Part shown: positions 1 to 7,515 of the stretch, piece by piece | Position numbering within the stretch: position 1 is the stretch's first letter | Layout of the letters: each line of letters begins with the position of its first letter | Origin: Frankia sp. AiPa1 | Lineage (GTDB): Bacteria > Actinomycetota > Actinomycetes > Frankiales > Frankiaceae | DNA: 64,000 nt | Assembly: GCF_023243075.1 (NCBI RefSeq) | Contig: NZ_JALKFZ020000003.1 | Coordinates: forward strand, 62,001 to 126,000 | Direction: 5' to 3' | Position numbers and translations under genes: made by a program | Notes under the pieces: model-generated | Told to the model about the DNA's origin: nothing | The model's database searches: none | What the model saw: only the letters and a program-made list of their open reading frames with translations

Positions 1-277
1 TGTTCGTCGTGGTGATGTCGGCGCCGGCGGCGAGATACTGCCGGTGGACGTCGAGAATGACGTCCGGCCTGGTCAGATTCAGTAGGTCCGGGTCGCCGGT
101 GACGTCCTTGGGATGGTCGCGCAGCCGCTCGAGCTGGTAGTCGGCCGGCGTGAGGCCGGCGTTCTGCAACATCGTGCCCCACGCACCGTCAAGCACGACC
201 ACCCGCTGGGCCAGCAGTTCCCGCAGCGCGACCGCACTGCTGCTCTCCCACGCAGGCTGGACGGTGGAAACGGCCAT
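1..277 (-). CDS. metH: Methionine synthase, cobalamin-dependent (5' part only)
   Basis: The N-terminal 92 codons of a homocysteine S-methyltransferase domain run off the left edge of the window. MetH transfers the methyl group of 5-methyl-THF to homocysteine through cobalamin. Visible landmarks are VVVLDGAWGTMLQ near residues 28-40 (GAMGTM in most homologues; here Met is Trp), RDHPKD, LTRPDVILDVH and AGADITTTN. The ATG at 277 has a strong SD (GGGAGG at 289-284). The leader carries a structured element resembling an SAH riboswitch, which fits a gene of the SAM/SAH cycle. The downstream zinc-binding, pterin and B12 domains are outside the window, so MetH rather than a stand-alone methyltransferase is inferred from the N-terminal sequence. 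Confidence 0.85.
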   Translation of the reverse strand, partial: MAVSTVQPAWESSSAVALRELLAQRVVVLDGAWGTMLQNAGLTPADYQLERLRDHPKDVTGDPDLLNLTRPDVILDVHRQYLAAGADITTTN

Positions 278-283
278 GCGACA

Positions 284-364
284 CCTCCCGGTTGTGGGAG
301 GCGCCCTTTCGGAGTGATTCGGGTCGAGCGTGGCGGACCTGGGCCCGTTGCAGCGCCTCTCGAC
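284..364 (-). promoter_or_regulatory. Candidate SAH riboswitch in the metH leader
   Basis: Read on the minus strand, GTCGAG (364-359) pairs with CTCGAC (328-323). The next bases, AGGCGC (358-353), pair with GCGCCT (304-299), giving the nested pseudoknot of the SAH-riboswitch class. The conserved-looking GAGGCGCTGCAAC and GCCACGCTCGAC segments are present. Overlapping the 3' arm, CCTCCC (301-296) can instead pair with the SD GGGAGG (289-284). Folding of the pseudoknot would therefore free the ribosome binding site, an ON switch for SAH. Pairings were seen by eye; no covariance search was run. Confidence 0.75.
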
Positions 365-540
365 CTGAGCGTAACGATACCGTGCCTCGCTGATCATCTC
401 GGCCTGGCTCGTGCCGCCGACCCCGCCTCACCGCCGTGGCCTACGTCGCATCGCCGCCGCCGCCGACCCATCCGACCACCAACGGATCCCATACCCAAAA
501 GTAACTGTCCGCGACCGCCCTTGTCGGGCTCAAGATCCAA

Positions 541-592
541 ACAGGTCCTTGTGGGGGCGTTCGTGTCCGATTTGCCCCCCACGACGACCTGT
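541..592. repeat. Long imperfect inverted repeat
   Basis: ACAGGTCCTTGTGGGGGC (541-558) faces GCCCCCCACGACGACCTGT (574-592). The stem is about 18 bp with a few mismatches and a 15-nt loop. It lies between the divergent metH leader and the phosphatase 3' end. It could be a bidirectional terminator for the convergent side or a mobile palindromic unit. No T-run follows, so a canonical intrinsic terminator is unlikely. Confidence 0.5.
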
Positions 593-644
593 GTAGGCGG
601 ATCTTGCCCCACAGTCCACTGCGGGGCGTGACGGCCATGGGATT

Positions 645-765
645 CGGGAGGGGGAGGGCGGGGGCGGGAGGGGGAGGGGGAGGGGGAGGGGATCTTGCGA
701 GGGCGGGCGCGGGGGTGGGGGCAGGCTGTTGTGGGGGATGGCCGTCCGGCTGTGGGGGGATGGTC
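645..765 (+). other. G-rich purine tract downstream of the phosphatase gene
   Basis: This stretch is almost pure G/A on the plus strand, with many runs of three to five Gs (GGGAGGGGGAGGG-type units). It could form G-quadruplexes in DNA or, on the C-rich strand, bind protein. No gene was recognised between 278 and 796 apart from the riboswitch and the inverted repeat. Confidence 0.5.
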
Positions 766-796
766 GTCCGGCGCTGTGGGGCCGGGGGACGGGGGG

Positions 797-1522
797 TCAG
801 GTCGGCTGGTCGGCGCGGACGCCGGACAGGTGGGTGACGGTGTTGAACTCGGCGAGGATGAGCCGTCCGTCGCGGCCCGTGAAGCGGGTGATGCCGGCGT
901 TGCGGATGCCCCCCGTGGCGCTGATGTGCGCCAGATCGTCGAAGGACAGACCCTCGATGATCTGGCGCAGCACGACGACCACCGCGTCGTGGGCGACGAT
1001 GAGGACACGGCGTCCGGCATGACTGTCATGCAGATCCGCGAGCAGGGAGCCCAGCCGGGCCGCGATGTCAGGGAAGTTCTCGCCGCCGCCGGGCGCGCGG
1101 AACAACCAGGTGCCCTCGGCACGCCACCGCTCGGCCTGGGCCGGGAACCTGGCGTCGATCGCGAGCCGGGTCAGCATCTCGAAGTCGCCCATCAGCCGAT
1201 CGACCAGCCGATCGTCGATCTTCGGCGTGGGCAGCAGCAGCCCGCCGCGCTCCGCGGCGTCGGCGGCGATCTCATAGGTGCGCCGCGCTCGAAGGTACGG
1301 CGAGCAGACGACGACGTCGGGCGGACGGATGGCCGGAGGCTGCGCGGCGAGCGCCCGCCCAAGGGCCGCCGCCTGCGCCCGGCCGAGTGCGGTGAGCGGC
1401 ACGTCGGCATCACGGGTGGTGATGCCCGACTCGACCCGCCCTGCCGCGCGCGCCGCCGGAAAGGCGACGTTCGCCAGGCTCTGCCCATGCCGCACCGCGG
1501 TGAGCTCCGTGATCAGGACCAT
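797..1522 (-). CDS. Histidine phosphatase superfamily protein (phosphoglycerate-mutase-like)
   Basis: A 241-residue cytosolic phosphatase. The phospho-accepting RHG motif is in TAVRHGQSLAN at residues 9-12. The conserved basic pocket continues with SPYLRARRT (family S-x-L-x-R-x-x-x-T), an acid residue in APGGGENFPD, and the second catalytic His in LIVAHDAVV. The family hydrolyses phosphate from varied small molecules; the substrate cannot be read here. The ATG at 1522 follows GGGAG with about 4 nt spacing. A longer reading frame upstream has no better start. The gene stands alone, facing metH across a structured intergenic region. Confidence 0.85.
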   Translation of the reverse strand: MVLITELTAVRHGQSLANVAFPAARAAGRVESGITTRDADVPLTALGRAQAAALGRALAAQPPAIRPPDVVVCSPYLRARRTYEIAADAAERGGLLLPTPKIDDRLVDRLMGDFEMLTRLAIDARFPAQAERWRAEGTWLFRAPGGGENFPDIAARLGSLLADLHDSHAGRRVLIVAHDAVVVVLRQIIEGLSFDDLAHISATGGIRNAGITRFTGRDGRLILAEFNTVTHLSGVRADQPT

Positions 1523-2135
1523 CACTCCCGTTGCATCCCCGTGCCGACCTGGTGCGGCGGCAACCGTCCCGGAGCCGTTGTGTCGTCGGCCCCGACGGAA
1601 GTCCGTCTGCCGTCGACCGGCCCGGCGACCGCCCTGTCCGGAGCTTCGGCGACCGTGACAGGAGAATGCCACGGGCGGCGACGTAACGCGGCCAAACCTC
1701 GACGGAACGGCATCGATGGGCCTGGTGGGCCTGCACGGCGCGCCCGCCGACTCGACTCGACTCGACCCGTTCGGCGAAGCGGGTGCGGCCTGCCGGGCGA
1801 GATGGCGAGATACAGCGCGGTCCGCCTGGCACCGCGGCTCGTCCCACCTGGTGGCACTGCTTCCACCCGGTGAGGTTCCCTCCGGTGAGGCTCGCGCCGG
1901 TGACACGGCGGGGCCTGCCCTGTGGCGCGGTTCGTGGCCGTGGCCGCCCCGACCCATGGTCCCGTGTCCTGGCGGCGGGAAGCATGCGTTCGGACACGGT
2001 GAGCGTTGGGTAAGATTCGCGTGTTGGTGTCCACCCCGCCCGTCCCAGCGTCGTGTAGCATGACTTCCAGATCCTCAGCGGGGTGCCTAGATCGGCCCTG
2101 TTCGGTGGTCATATGTGAATAATGCGATTATGCAT
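1523..2135. other. Intergenic region upstream of the tRNA genes
   Basis: No credible gene was found in about 610 bases. There is a CTCGA tandem run near 1747-1766, and a minus-strand stretch near 1855-1890 that reads VTGASLTGGNLTG, like a pentapeptide-repeat scrap but too short to call. A comparatively AT-rich patch at about 2108-2135 just before tRNA-Asp is the likely tRNA promoter and leader region. Confidence 0.4.
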
Positions 2136-2210
2136 GGTCCCGTGGTGAAGTCTGGAGTTCACGCCGCCCTGTCAAGGCGGAGGTCGCGGGTTCGAATCCC
2201 GTCGGGACCG
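2136..2210 (+). tRNA. tRNA-Asp (GTC)
   Basis: A 75-nt cloverleaf. The acceptor stem is GGTCCCG with CGGGACC plus discriminator G. The anticodon loop is CCTGTCAAG, giving anticodon GTC. The T arm is GCGGGTTCGAATCCCGT. CCA is not encoded. It is followed 51 nt later by tRNA-Phe on the same strand, so the two are probably co-transcribed. Confidence 0.95.
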
Positions 2211-2261
2211 CGTTCGTATGGTCGGATCAGAGCATCCGGCCCTACAGTTCGCAGTATGCCG

Positions 2262-2335
2262 GGGCAGGTAGCTCAGTCGGTACGAGCGTCCGCCTGAAAA
2301 GCGGAAGGTCGGCGGTTCGACCCCGCCCCTGCCCA
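2262..2335 (+). tRNA. tRNA-Phe (GAA)
   Basis: A 74-nt cloverleaf. The acceptor stem is GGGCAGG with CCTGCCC plus discriminator A. The anticodon loop CCTGAAAAG gives anticodon GAA, and the T arm is GGCGGTTCGACCCCGCC. The 3' half is also read antisense as the end of a recombinase remnant, marking this tRNA as an integration site. Confidence 0.95.
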
Positions 2336-2620
2336 CAGGATCTGGCACAACCCGAACCATGTCCTGGTCGGGAATGCGGAACGTCGGCGTGATGTCCGGC
2401 CTTGATCTTACACGGATCTTTTCGATCAGCGTGTGTAGGACTGCCCTGCGCAGGGGCTTGCCGCCGTCTTTCGCTGGAGCTCCCGCCAGCAAGGTCATGA
2501 TGAGATCCTGGGTGTCGCCGATCTTCGCGAGTGGCGCGGGATCGGGCGGTTCCTCCACCATCTCAATTTTGATCTTGTCGTCTTCGTCCTGGACTTGGCC
2601 GAGCGTAGGTGTTCGGTGAA
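2262..2620 (-). pseudogene. Serine site-specific recombinase, C-terminal remnant reading into tRNA-Phe
   Basis: The minus frame encodes segments typical of the tail of large serine recombinases in actinomycetes: DEDDKIKIEMVEEPPDP, GDTQDLIMTLLAGAPAKDGG, LHTLIEKIRVRSRPDI and TPTFRIPDQD. The frame then runs straight through antisense tRNA-Phe (GGVEPPTFRFSGGRSY), as integrases do when their own att site is the tRNA. The catalytic N-terminal part is missing; the homology stops near 2620 and IS66 starts about 130 bases further on. This is a decayed integrative element anchored at tRNA-Phe. Exact ends are uncertain. Confidence 0.65.
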
Positions 2621-2747
2621 CCCGTGGAACGTGGCGAGGGCGGGTGAACGGACTGGTGTCGGTGGAGGGTCGTTCCGTCCGCGGGTTGGCGAGATGTTGG
2701 TGGCGACACGCCGGGTTGGTGCGTGATGTGCGCGCTGGTGGTGGTGT

Positions 2748-4135
2748 GTGCTCGGCGGCGTGCCCACCGCCTCTGTTGTCGTCGACGCCGACGTGGCGTA
2801 CTGGCGTGCCCGTGCCGAGGCTGCCGAGGCTCGTGCCGAGGAGCTGCGGGCGCGGGTCGGGGAGCTGGGTGAGCAGGTCGCGGTGCTTAGCCGGATGCTG
2901 TTCGGTCGTTCCTCGGAGAAGAGCGGCTCGTCGTCGGGTGCGGACGAGGGACCGGAAGCGCGGGCGGGGTCCGGCGGACAGCCTGGGAAGCGTGGCCAGC
3001 GGCCGGGGAGCCGGGGGCACGGGCGGCGGGACTACTCGCGCCTGGACACCCGTGAGGAGGTCCACGACGTGGCCGCCGGTGAGCGGGTGTGCGCCGGGTG
3101 TGGGGCGGTGTTCGAGCCGTGGGGGAGCGAGGACAGCGAGCAGGTCGACTGGCGGGTGACGGTCACCCGAATTGTGCACCGGCGCCGCCGGTACCGGCGG
3201 CGGTGCGGTTGTGCGGGGCCGCGGACGGTGACCGCCCCGGTGCCGGTGAGGCCGGTCGCGAAGGGCCGGTTCACCGCCGGGTTCCTGGCCCGGCTGCTGT
3301 ATAAGAAGTACGTCCTGGGCCTGCCGTTGCACCGGATCGTCCGGTCGCTGGCCGCGGAGGGGCTCGACGTGGCCGAGGGCACCCTGTCCGGGGCGTTGAA
3401 GGACGTGCACGCGCTGCTCGCCCCGCTGGAGACGGCGGTCGCGGAACGGAACGCCGCCGCGTTCCATGTGCACGCCGATGAGACCGGCTGGCGGGTGTTT
3501 GAACGGGTCGAGGGCAAGGACGGGACCCGCTGGTGGCTGTGGGTGTTCGGTGCCGCCGACACGGTGGTGTTCAGGATGGACCCGACCCGTTCGGCGGCGG
3601 TCGTGGAGAAGCACTTCGGGATCGACCGCGAGGCGGCCGCCCTGCCCGGGGGCCGCCGGCTGGTGCTGTCCTCGGACTTCTTCACCGTGTACCAGTCGCT
3701 GGCCCGCGTCGACGGGGTCGACTCGCTGTGGTGCTGGGCGCACGTCCGCCGCTATTTCGTGCGCGCCGGGGACGCCCACGCCCAGTTGCGGTACTGGCGC
3801 GACGGGTGGGTGGAACGGATCGCCCTGCTGTACGTGGCCCACCGGGACCTGGCCGCCGCCGAACCCGGCACCGACGCCCACCGGCAAGCCGGTGAGGCGT
3901 TCGAGGCGGCGCTGACCGACATGGACACCGCCCGCCGTGAGCAGGCGGGCGTCCACAGCCTGCACCCGGCGGCGAAGAAGGTGCTGGCCACCCTGGACCG
4001 GGAATGGGAAGGACTCGCCCGCCACCGCGACTTCCCCGACCTTCCCCTCGACAACAACCGGCGGAAAGGGCGTTGCGGAACCCGGTGGTCGGCCGGAAGA
4101 ACTACTACGGCGCGCAGGCCGAATGGGCCGCCTGA
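2748..4135 (+). pseudogene. tnpC: IS66-family transposase, frameshifted and C-terminally interrupted
   Basis: IS66-type DDE transposase (TnpC). An N-terminal leucine-rich coiled region leads to LSRMLFGRSSEK, a zinc finger CAGCGAVF (about residue 120) with CGCAG, the DDE core FHVHADETGWRVF (first Asp), LSSDFFTVY (second Asp), and the LDNNR motif that normally reads LDNNRAERALR. After LDNNRRK one base is missing in a G run near 4070. The correct continuation, ALRNPVVGRKNYYG, is in the neighbouring frame and stops at 4135. The usual C-terminal segment (VWTLTATAERNG) reappears about 240 bases later. No TnpA/TnpB accessory genes or terminal repeats were identified. The element is probably immobile. 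Confidence 0.85.
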
Positions 4136-4187
4136 GTTTCCCCTCTGAGCGTGGAGAACATCACGGACAGAGGATGAGGCGATTGTC

Positions 4188-4260
4188 ATGGAATCGCGTC
4201 GTAGGTTCGATCGGGAGTTCAAGGAAGGCGCCGTCCGTATCGTTCTCGAGACAGAGAAGC
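4188..4260 (+). pseudogene. IS3-family OrfA fragment inside the IS66 gene
   Basis: From an ATG at 4188 the frame reads MESRRRFDREFKEGAVRIVL, the usual start of the IS3-family OrfA helix-turn-helix protein (R-x-x-F-x-x-E-F-K-x-x-A-V). Similarity ends after about 24 codons. It separates the two parts of the IS66 transposase, so an IS3 insertion followed by deletion is a simple explanation. Confidence 0.6.
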
Positions 4261-4372
4261 CCCAGGTCGGAACCTGGCCCATCAGACGCGCGGCGCCGGG
4301 TACACCCACCCACAGCCACCAGACCAGGACCCGGCCCTGCCCCAGCCGATCACCTCCACGGTTCCAGGGGAA

Positions 4373-4588
4373 GCTCGCGCCCACCTGGCCGCCAGGGTGT
4401 GGACCCTCACCGCGACCGCCGAACGCAACGGCCACGAACCCCTCGCTTACCTGACCGCCTACCTGGGCGCCTGCGCCGCCGCCGGAGGCAGACCACCCGA
4501 CGGCAAAGCACTGGAACAGTTCTTCGTCTGGCTACGCGACCCCGGGGACGCTCCAGGCAGCCCCGACGCCGACGGGCCCGCGCCCTAA
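4373..4588 (+). pseudogene. IS66 transposase C-terminal fragment
   Basis: The frame encoding ARVWTLTATAERNGHEPLAY, LTAYLGACAAAGGRPPDG and LEQFFVWLRDPG matches the C-terminal tail carried by actinobacterial IS66 transposases directly after the VVGRKNYYG block. It ends in TAA at 4588. Together with the 2748-4135 part it reconstructs an almost complete transposase split by about 240 foreign bases. Confidence 0.6.
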
Positions 4589-4669
4589 ACCCGCCCGACC
4601 GCCGACACGCACCCGACCGGCAACACCGGCCGGGTCTTCGGCGCGTCCTCCCACGGGATCACCGAACAT

Positions 4670-4924
4670 TTACCCTGCGGGAGTTCGACACTGACGGAGG
4701 ACGGTTATCAGATCTGCGCTTCGTGGGCAAAGGAGCGGCGCCGACCAGCAGCCAGCCCGCTCGGCCAGGTTCCGGAAGTCGTCTCGAAACGGCTCGGCAG
4801 CGATGTCGGTGACGATGACTGGTTCGCGCCGGTGCGCGGCGGTGCCGCAGTGGCCGATGCCTTTGATGGTGGCGGTCCCGTCGATGGCCTGGTTGCAGAG
4901 GCAGCGGGGAGCAGCGGCACTCAA
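4670..4924 (-). pseudogene. GAF-domain protein fragment
   Basis: The minus-strand frame contains IKGIGHCGTAAHRREPVIVT, DIAAEPFRDDFRNLA and AGCWSAPLL. This is the core of GAF domains of the kind fused to histidine kinases or GGDEF proteins (G-x-CGTAA, VIVTDI, CWS-x-P). Nothing before or after it continues the protein, so it is a scrap of a signalling gene in the mobile zone. The region 4589-5109 holds nothing else recognisable. Confidence 0.6.
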
Positions 4925-5109
4925 TCAACGGCCAAGTATCCGCTTTGTGATCACGGTGGCGCGCGGTCACCGCGTGTCTGCCGGAACAGGCCATCCGTAC
5001 CTGATCACACCGGGACCATGCGGTCCGCAGAGATCGGGCGCTGGCGGCTGACAGCCCCGAGTCGGTCTGCGGTCGGCCGCAGGGCTGTCACTGTGGAAAA
5101 CCGCAGGTC

Positions 5110-6234
5110 GTGGTCGCTGCGGTCTGGGTCCTCACGCGAGCGGCGAACAGCGGCGACGACGCGGCGGCCGCGTCGCCGCCGGCCCCGCCGCCCCGCTACG
5201 GGCAGGCCGATCTTCAGCGGGATCTGGACGCGATCCGCGACGCCGGGGCGGCCGGCGTCATCGCTCAGGTCACCGGCACGAAGCGGCTGCGCGGGAGCAG
5301 CGGCGTCAGCGACCGGGAGACGAAGGCCCCGATCGACGTGAACAGCTACTTCCGGATGGGGAGCAACACCAAGACCTTCGCCTCGGTGGTCGTGCTGCAA
5401 CTCGTGCGGGAGAACCAGTTGCGGCTGACCGACACCGTCGAGCGGTGGCTGCCCGGCGTCGTCACCGGGAACGGCAACGACGGCCGGGCGATCACCGTCG
5501 CGCAGCTGCTCCAGCACACCAGCGGCCTGCACGACTACACCGAGGACCTGATCGGCGGGGTCGACTCGCCGGAGGCCTACCACCAGTTGCTGACCACGAC
5601 GTTCACCCCGCAGCGGCTGGTCACACTGGCGCTGGGGTCGCCGCCGTACTTCGCGCCCGGCGCGGGCTGGCACTACTCGAACACCAACTACGCCCTGCTC
5701 GGCATGGTCATCCAGAAGGTCACCGGGCGCACCTGGGACGCCGAGGTCTCCCGGCGCGTGCTCACCCCGCTGCGGCTCACCCACACCGCGAACCCGGGGA
5801 CCGCGACCGTCCTGCCGAACCCGCATCCCACCGGGTACGAGACCATCGACGGGACGACCATCGCGCACACCGAGCAGAACATGACCTGGACGGACGCCGC
5901 CGGCGCGCTCTACACCACCCTCGACGACCTCTCCCGGTACTGGACGGCGCTCGGCCGCGGGCAGCTGCTCACTCCGGCGCTGACCAGGCAGATGCGCCAG
6001 ACTGTGCCGGCGCCAGCCGGCTACCGCTACGGCCTCGGCCTCGGGTGGCGCTCGCTGAGCTGCGGCGGCGGCGCCTGGACCCACGACGGCGACGTGCCCG
6101 GCTTCCACACGGTGGGCGCGGTCACCAGTGACGGTGGGCGCTCGGCCGTGATCTCCGTCAACGACAACGGCAACGACGCCACCCGCCAGGCGGCGTGGAG
6201 CCTGGTAGACCACGTCCTGTGCCGGGGCGCCTGA
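5110..6234 (+). CDS. Serine beta-lactamase-fold hydrolase (class C / D-Ala-D-Ala carboxypeptidase type)
   Basis: A 374-residue member of the beta-lactamase/transpeptidase-like superfamily that acylates an active-site Ser. The SxxK motif is in MGSNTKTF (about residue 80), the YxN motif is YSNTNY (about 195), and the third motif corresponds to HDGDVPGF (about 330; usually H-T-G). The family includes peptidoglycan carboxypeptidases, esterases and D-aminopeptidases; the substrate is unknown. The first usable start is GTG 5110, with a weak hydrophobic lead (VVVAAVWVL) that may be the rest of a truncated signal peptide. The frame is open further upstream without a good start. It stands between the mobile zone and the NRPS cluster, so membership in the cluster is uncertain. 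Confidence 0.8.
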   Translation: MVAAVWVLTRAANSGDDAAAASPPAPPPRYGQADLQRDLDAIRDAGAAGVIAQVTGTKRLRGSSGVSDRETKAPIDVNSYFRMGSNTKTFASVVVLQLVRENQLRLTDTVERWLPGVVTGNGNDGRAITVAQLLQHTSGLHDYTEDLIGGVDSPEAYHQLLTTTFTPQRLVTLALGSPPYFAPGAGWHYSNTNYALLGMVIQKVTGRTWDAEVSRRVLTPLRLTHTANPGTATVLPNPHPTGYETIDGTTIAHTEQNMTWTDAAGALYTTLDDLSRYWTALGRGQLLTPALTRQMRQTVPAPAGYRYGLGLGWRSLSCGGGAWTHDGDVPGFHTVGAVTSDGGRSAVISVNDNGNDATRQAAWSLVDHVLCRGA

Positions 6235-6528
6235 GCGTCACCGCCGCCGATCGGATCGCAGCCGGACGAGGTTCTGCCGGTAGGCGCGCACCTGAGGGTC
6301 CCGCGGTGGGCGTCCGAGGTCACGAGCGGCTCTGTCCGCTGGTCGGCGTCATCGTGGGCGCGATCACCCACACGACTACTTGGTTTGCGCAAGGAGGCCA
6401 TCTACAAGGCATGGCATCCGATTTACCGGTCGATCGCCCGACTTCCATGACATCATCGTCTCGGTCGACCGCACAGCTCGGCGGCCGGCCCTTGCTGGGG
6501 TTCCGGAGTACGACCCGGGCGCTCGATC
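6235..6528. other. Spacer before the oxygenase gene
   Basis: About 290 bases with no convincing gene. A good SD (AAGGAGG, 6391-6397) is followed by an ATG at 6411, but that short frame runs into the oxygenase gene out of frame and resembles nothing. Regulatory sequence for the oxygenase-decarboxylase pair probably lies here. Confidence 0.35.
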
Positions 6529-7491
6529 ATGGATGCCCACGGCCACGGAGGTGCTCTCAGATTGGCGAGCAATCAACTTCTGACGACGATACCTGTCGTC
6601 GAGTGGTCGGTGACAGCCGGCGGTCCGGCCGACGACGAGAAGTGGCGACTGAGCCGAGCGATCCATGCCGCCTGCGAGCAGAGCGGGTTCTTCTTCCTGC
6701 GAAACCACGGCATCCCACCGAGCCTTCTGGAAGCGGTGTACGCGGAGGCGCGTCGATTCTATTCGCAACCACTCGACGACAAGCGACGATTCAGTTGTAG
6801 CGCCGACACCGAGTATCTCGGGTATCGCGAGGTGGGGGCCGAGAGGAGCCTCACGCATTCAGGGCGCGAGGCGTGTGAACAGTATCGAATCGGCTACGTC
6901 GCCGATCCGCCGGCGGGGGGTTGGGCCGGTCTCTACCATCGACCTTTCGGTGCGGCGACTCGACTGCTCGAACGATTGGCGACGATCGGCAACGAAATCC
7001 TTTCGTTGAGCGCGCTGGCTCTGAATCTGCCGGCCACGGTCTTCGACCTGCTCATGGAGAAGCCGGTGCATCGTTTGGGCCTCAACCACTATCCCGTCGG
7101 TGCCGGCAGCGCCCTGGGGAACCGGGTGCACTACTCGATGACGTCGCACGTCGATCACGCCTTCTTCACGATCTTGACGCAGAACGCGCCGGGTCTCGAG
7201 GTCCTGGGGTCCGACGGCCGGTGGATCGACGTCCCCGTTCGCCCTCATGAGCCGCTCGTGTTCCTCGGTGACTACCTCGAGAGATGGACGAACGGCGGGT
7301 ACCGGGCGACCTATCACCGGGTGCGTGACGTCTCGACGGACCGAATATCGCTCCAGTTCAAGCACCGACCCTCCTACGGCGCGATCATCGAGCCGTCCCA
7401 GTTCGTAGACGACGAGCACCCATCGCGATATGAGCCGTTCGACACGGGGCGTCAGTACGCCGAACTGTTGCGGTCCCTGCTCGGCGTGTAG
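6529..7491 (+). CDS. 2-oxoglutarate/Fe(II)-dependent oxygenase, isopenicillin-N-synthase-like
   Basis: A 320-residue double-stranded beta-helix oxygenase. The N-terminal DIOX_N-like part carries SGFFFLRNHGIP (about residues 50-61). Iron ligands are the H and D of TSHVDHAFF (about 205-210) and the distal His in ATYHRV (about 262). The co-substrate-binding R-x-S is in RISLQF. Such enzymes hydroxylate, desaturate or cyclise substrates. The gene opens a two-gene plus-strand unit converging on the NRPS operon, so a tailoring or precursor role is inferred. ATG 6529 has no clear SD. TTG 6562 (MASNQLLTTIP) lies 10 nt behind GGAGG and is an equally good start. Confidence 0.85.
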   Translation: MDAHGHGGALRLASNQLLTTIPVVEWSVTAGGPADDEKWRLSRAIHAACEQSGFFFLRNHGIPPSLLEAVYAEARRFYSQPLDDKRRFSCSADTEYLGYREVGAERSLTHSGREACEQYRIGYVADPPAGGWAGLYHRPFGAATRLLERLATIGNEILSLSALALNLPATVFDLLMEKPVHRLGLNHYPVGAGSALGNRVHYSMTSHVDHAFFTILTQNAPGLEVLGSDGRWIDVPVRPHEPLVFLGDYLERWTNGGYRATYHRVRDVSTDRISLQFKHRPSYGAIIEPSQFVDDEHPSRYEPFDTGRQYAELLRSLLGV

Positions 7492-7515
7492 CGGCCGAGA
7501 ACTGGCGTTCACACC

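Noticed and set aside
1780..1900. Possible pentapeptide-repeat protein (VTGASLTGGNLTG) on the minus strand
   Set aside because: Only two or three repeat units without a gene around them.
2172..4025. Long minus-strand open frame opposite the IS66 gene
   Set aside because: Only its end (below about 2620) resembles a protein; the rest is an antisense shadow of the transposase, usual in high-GC DNA.
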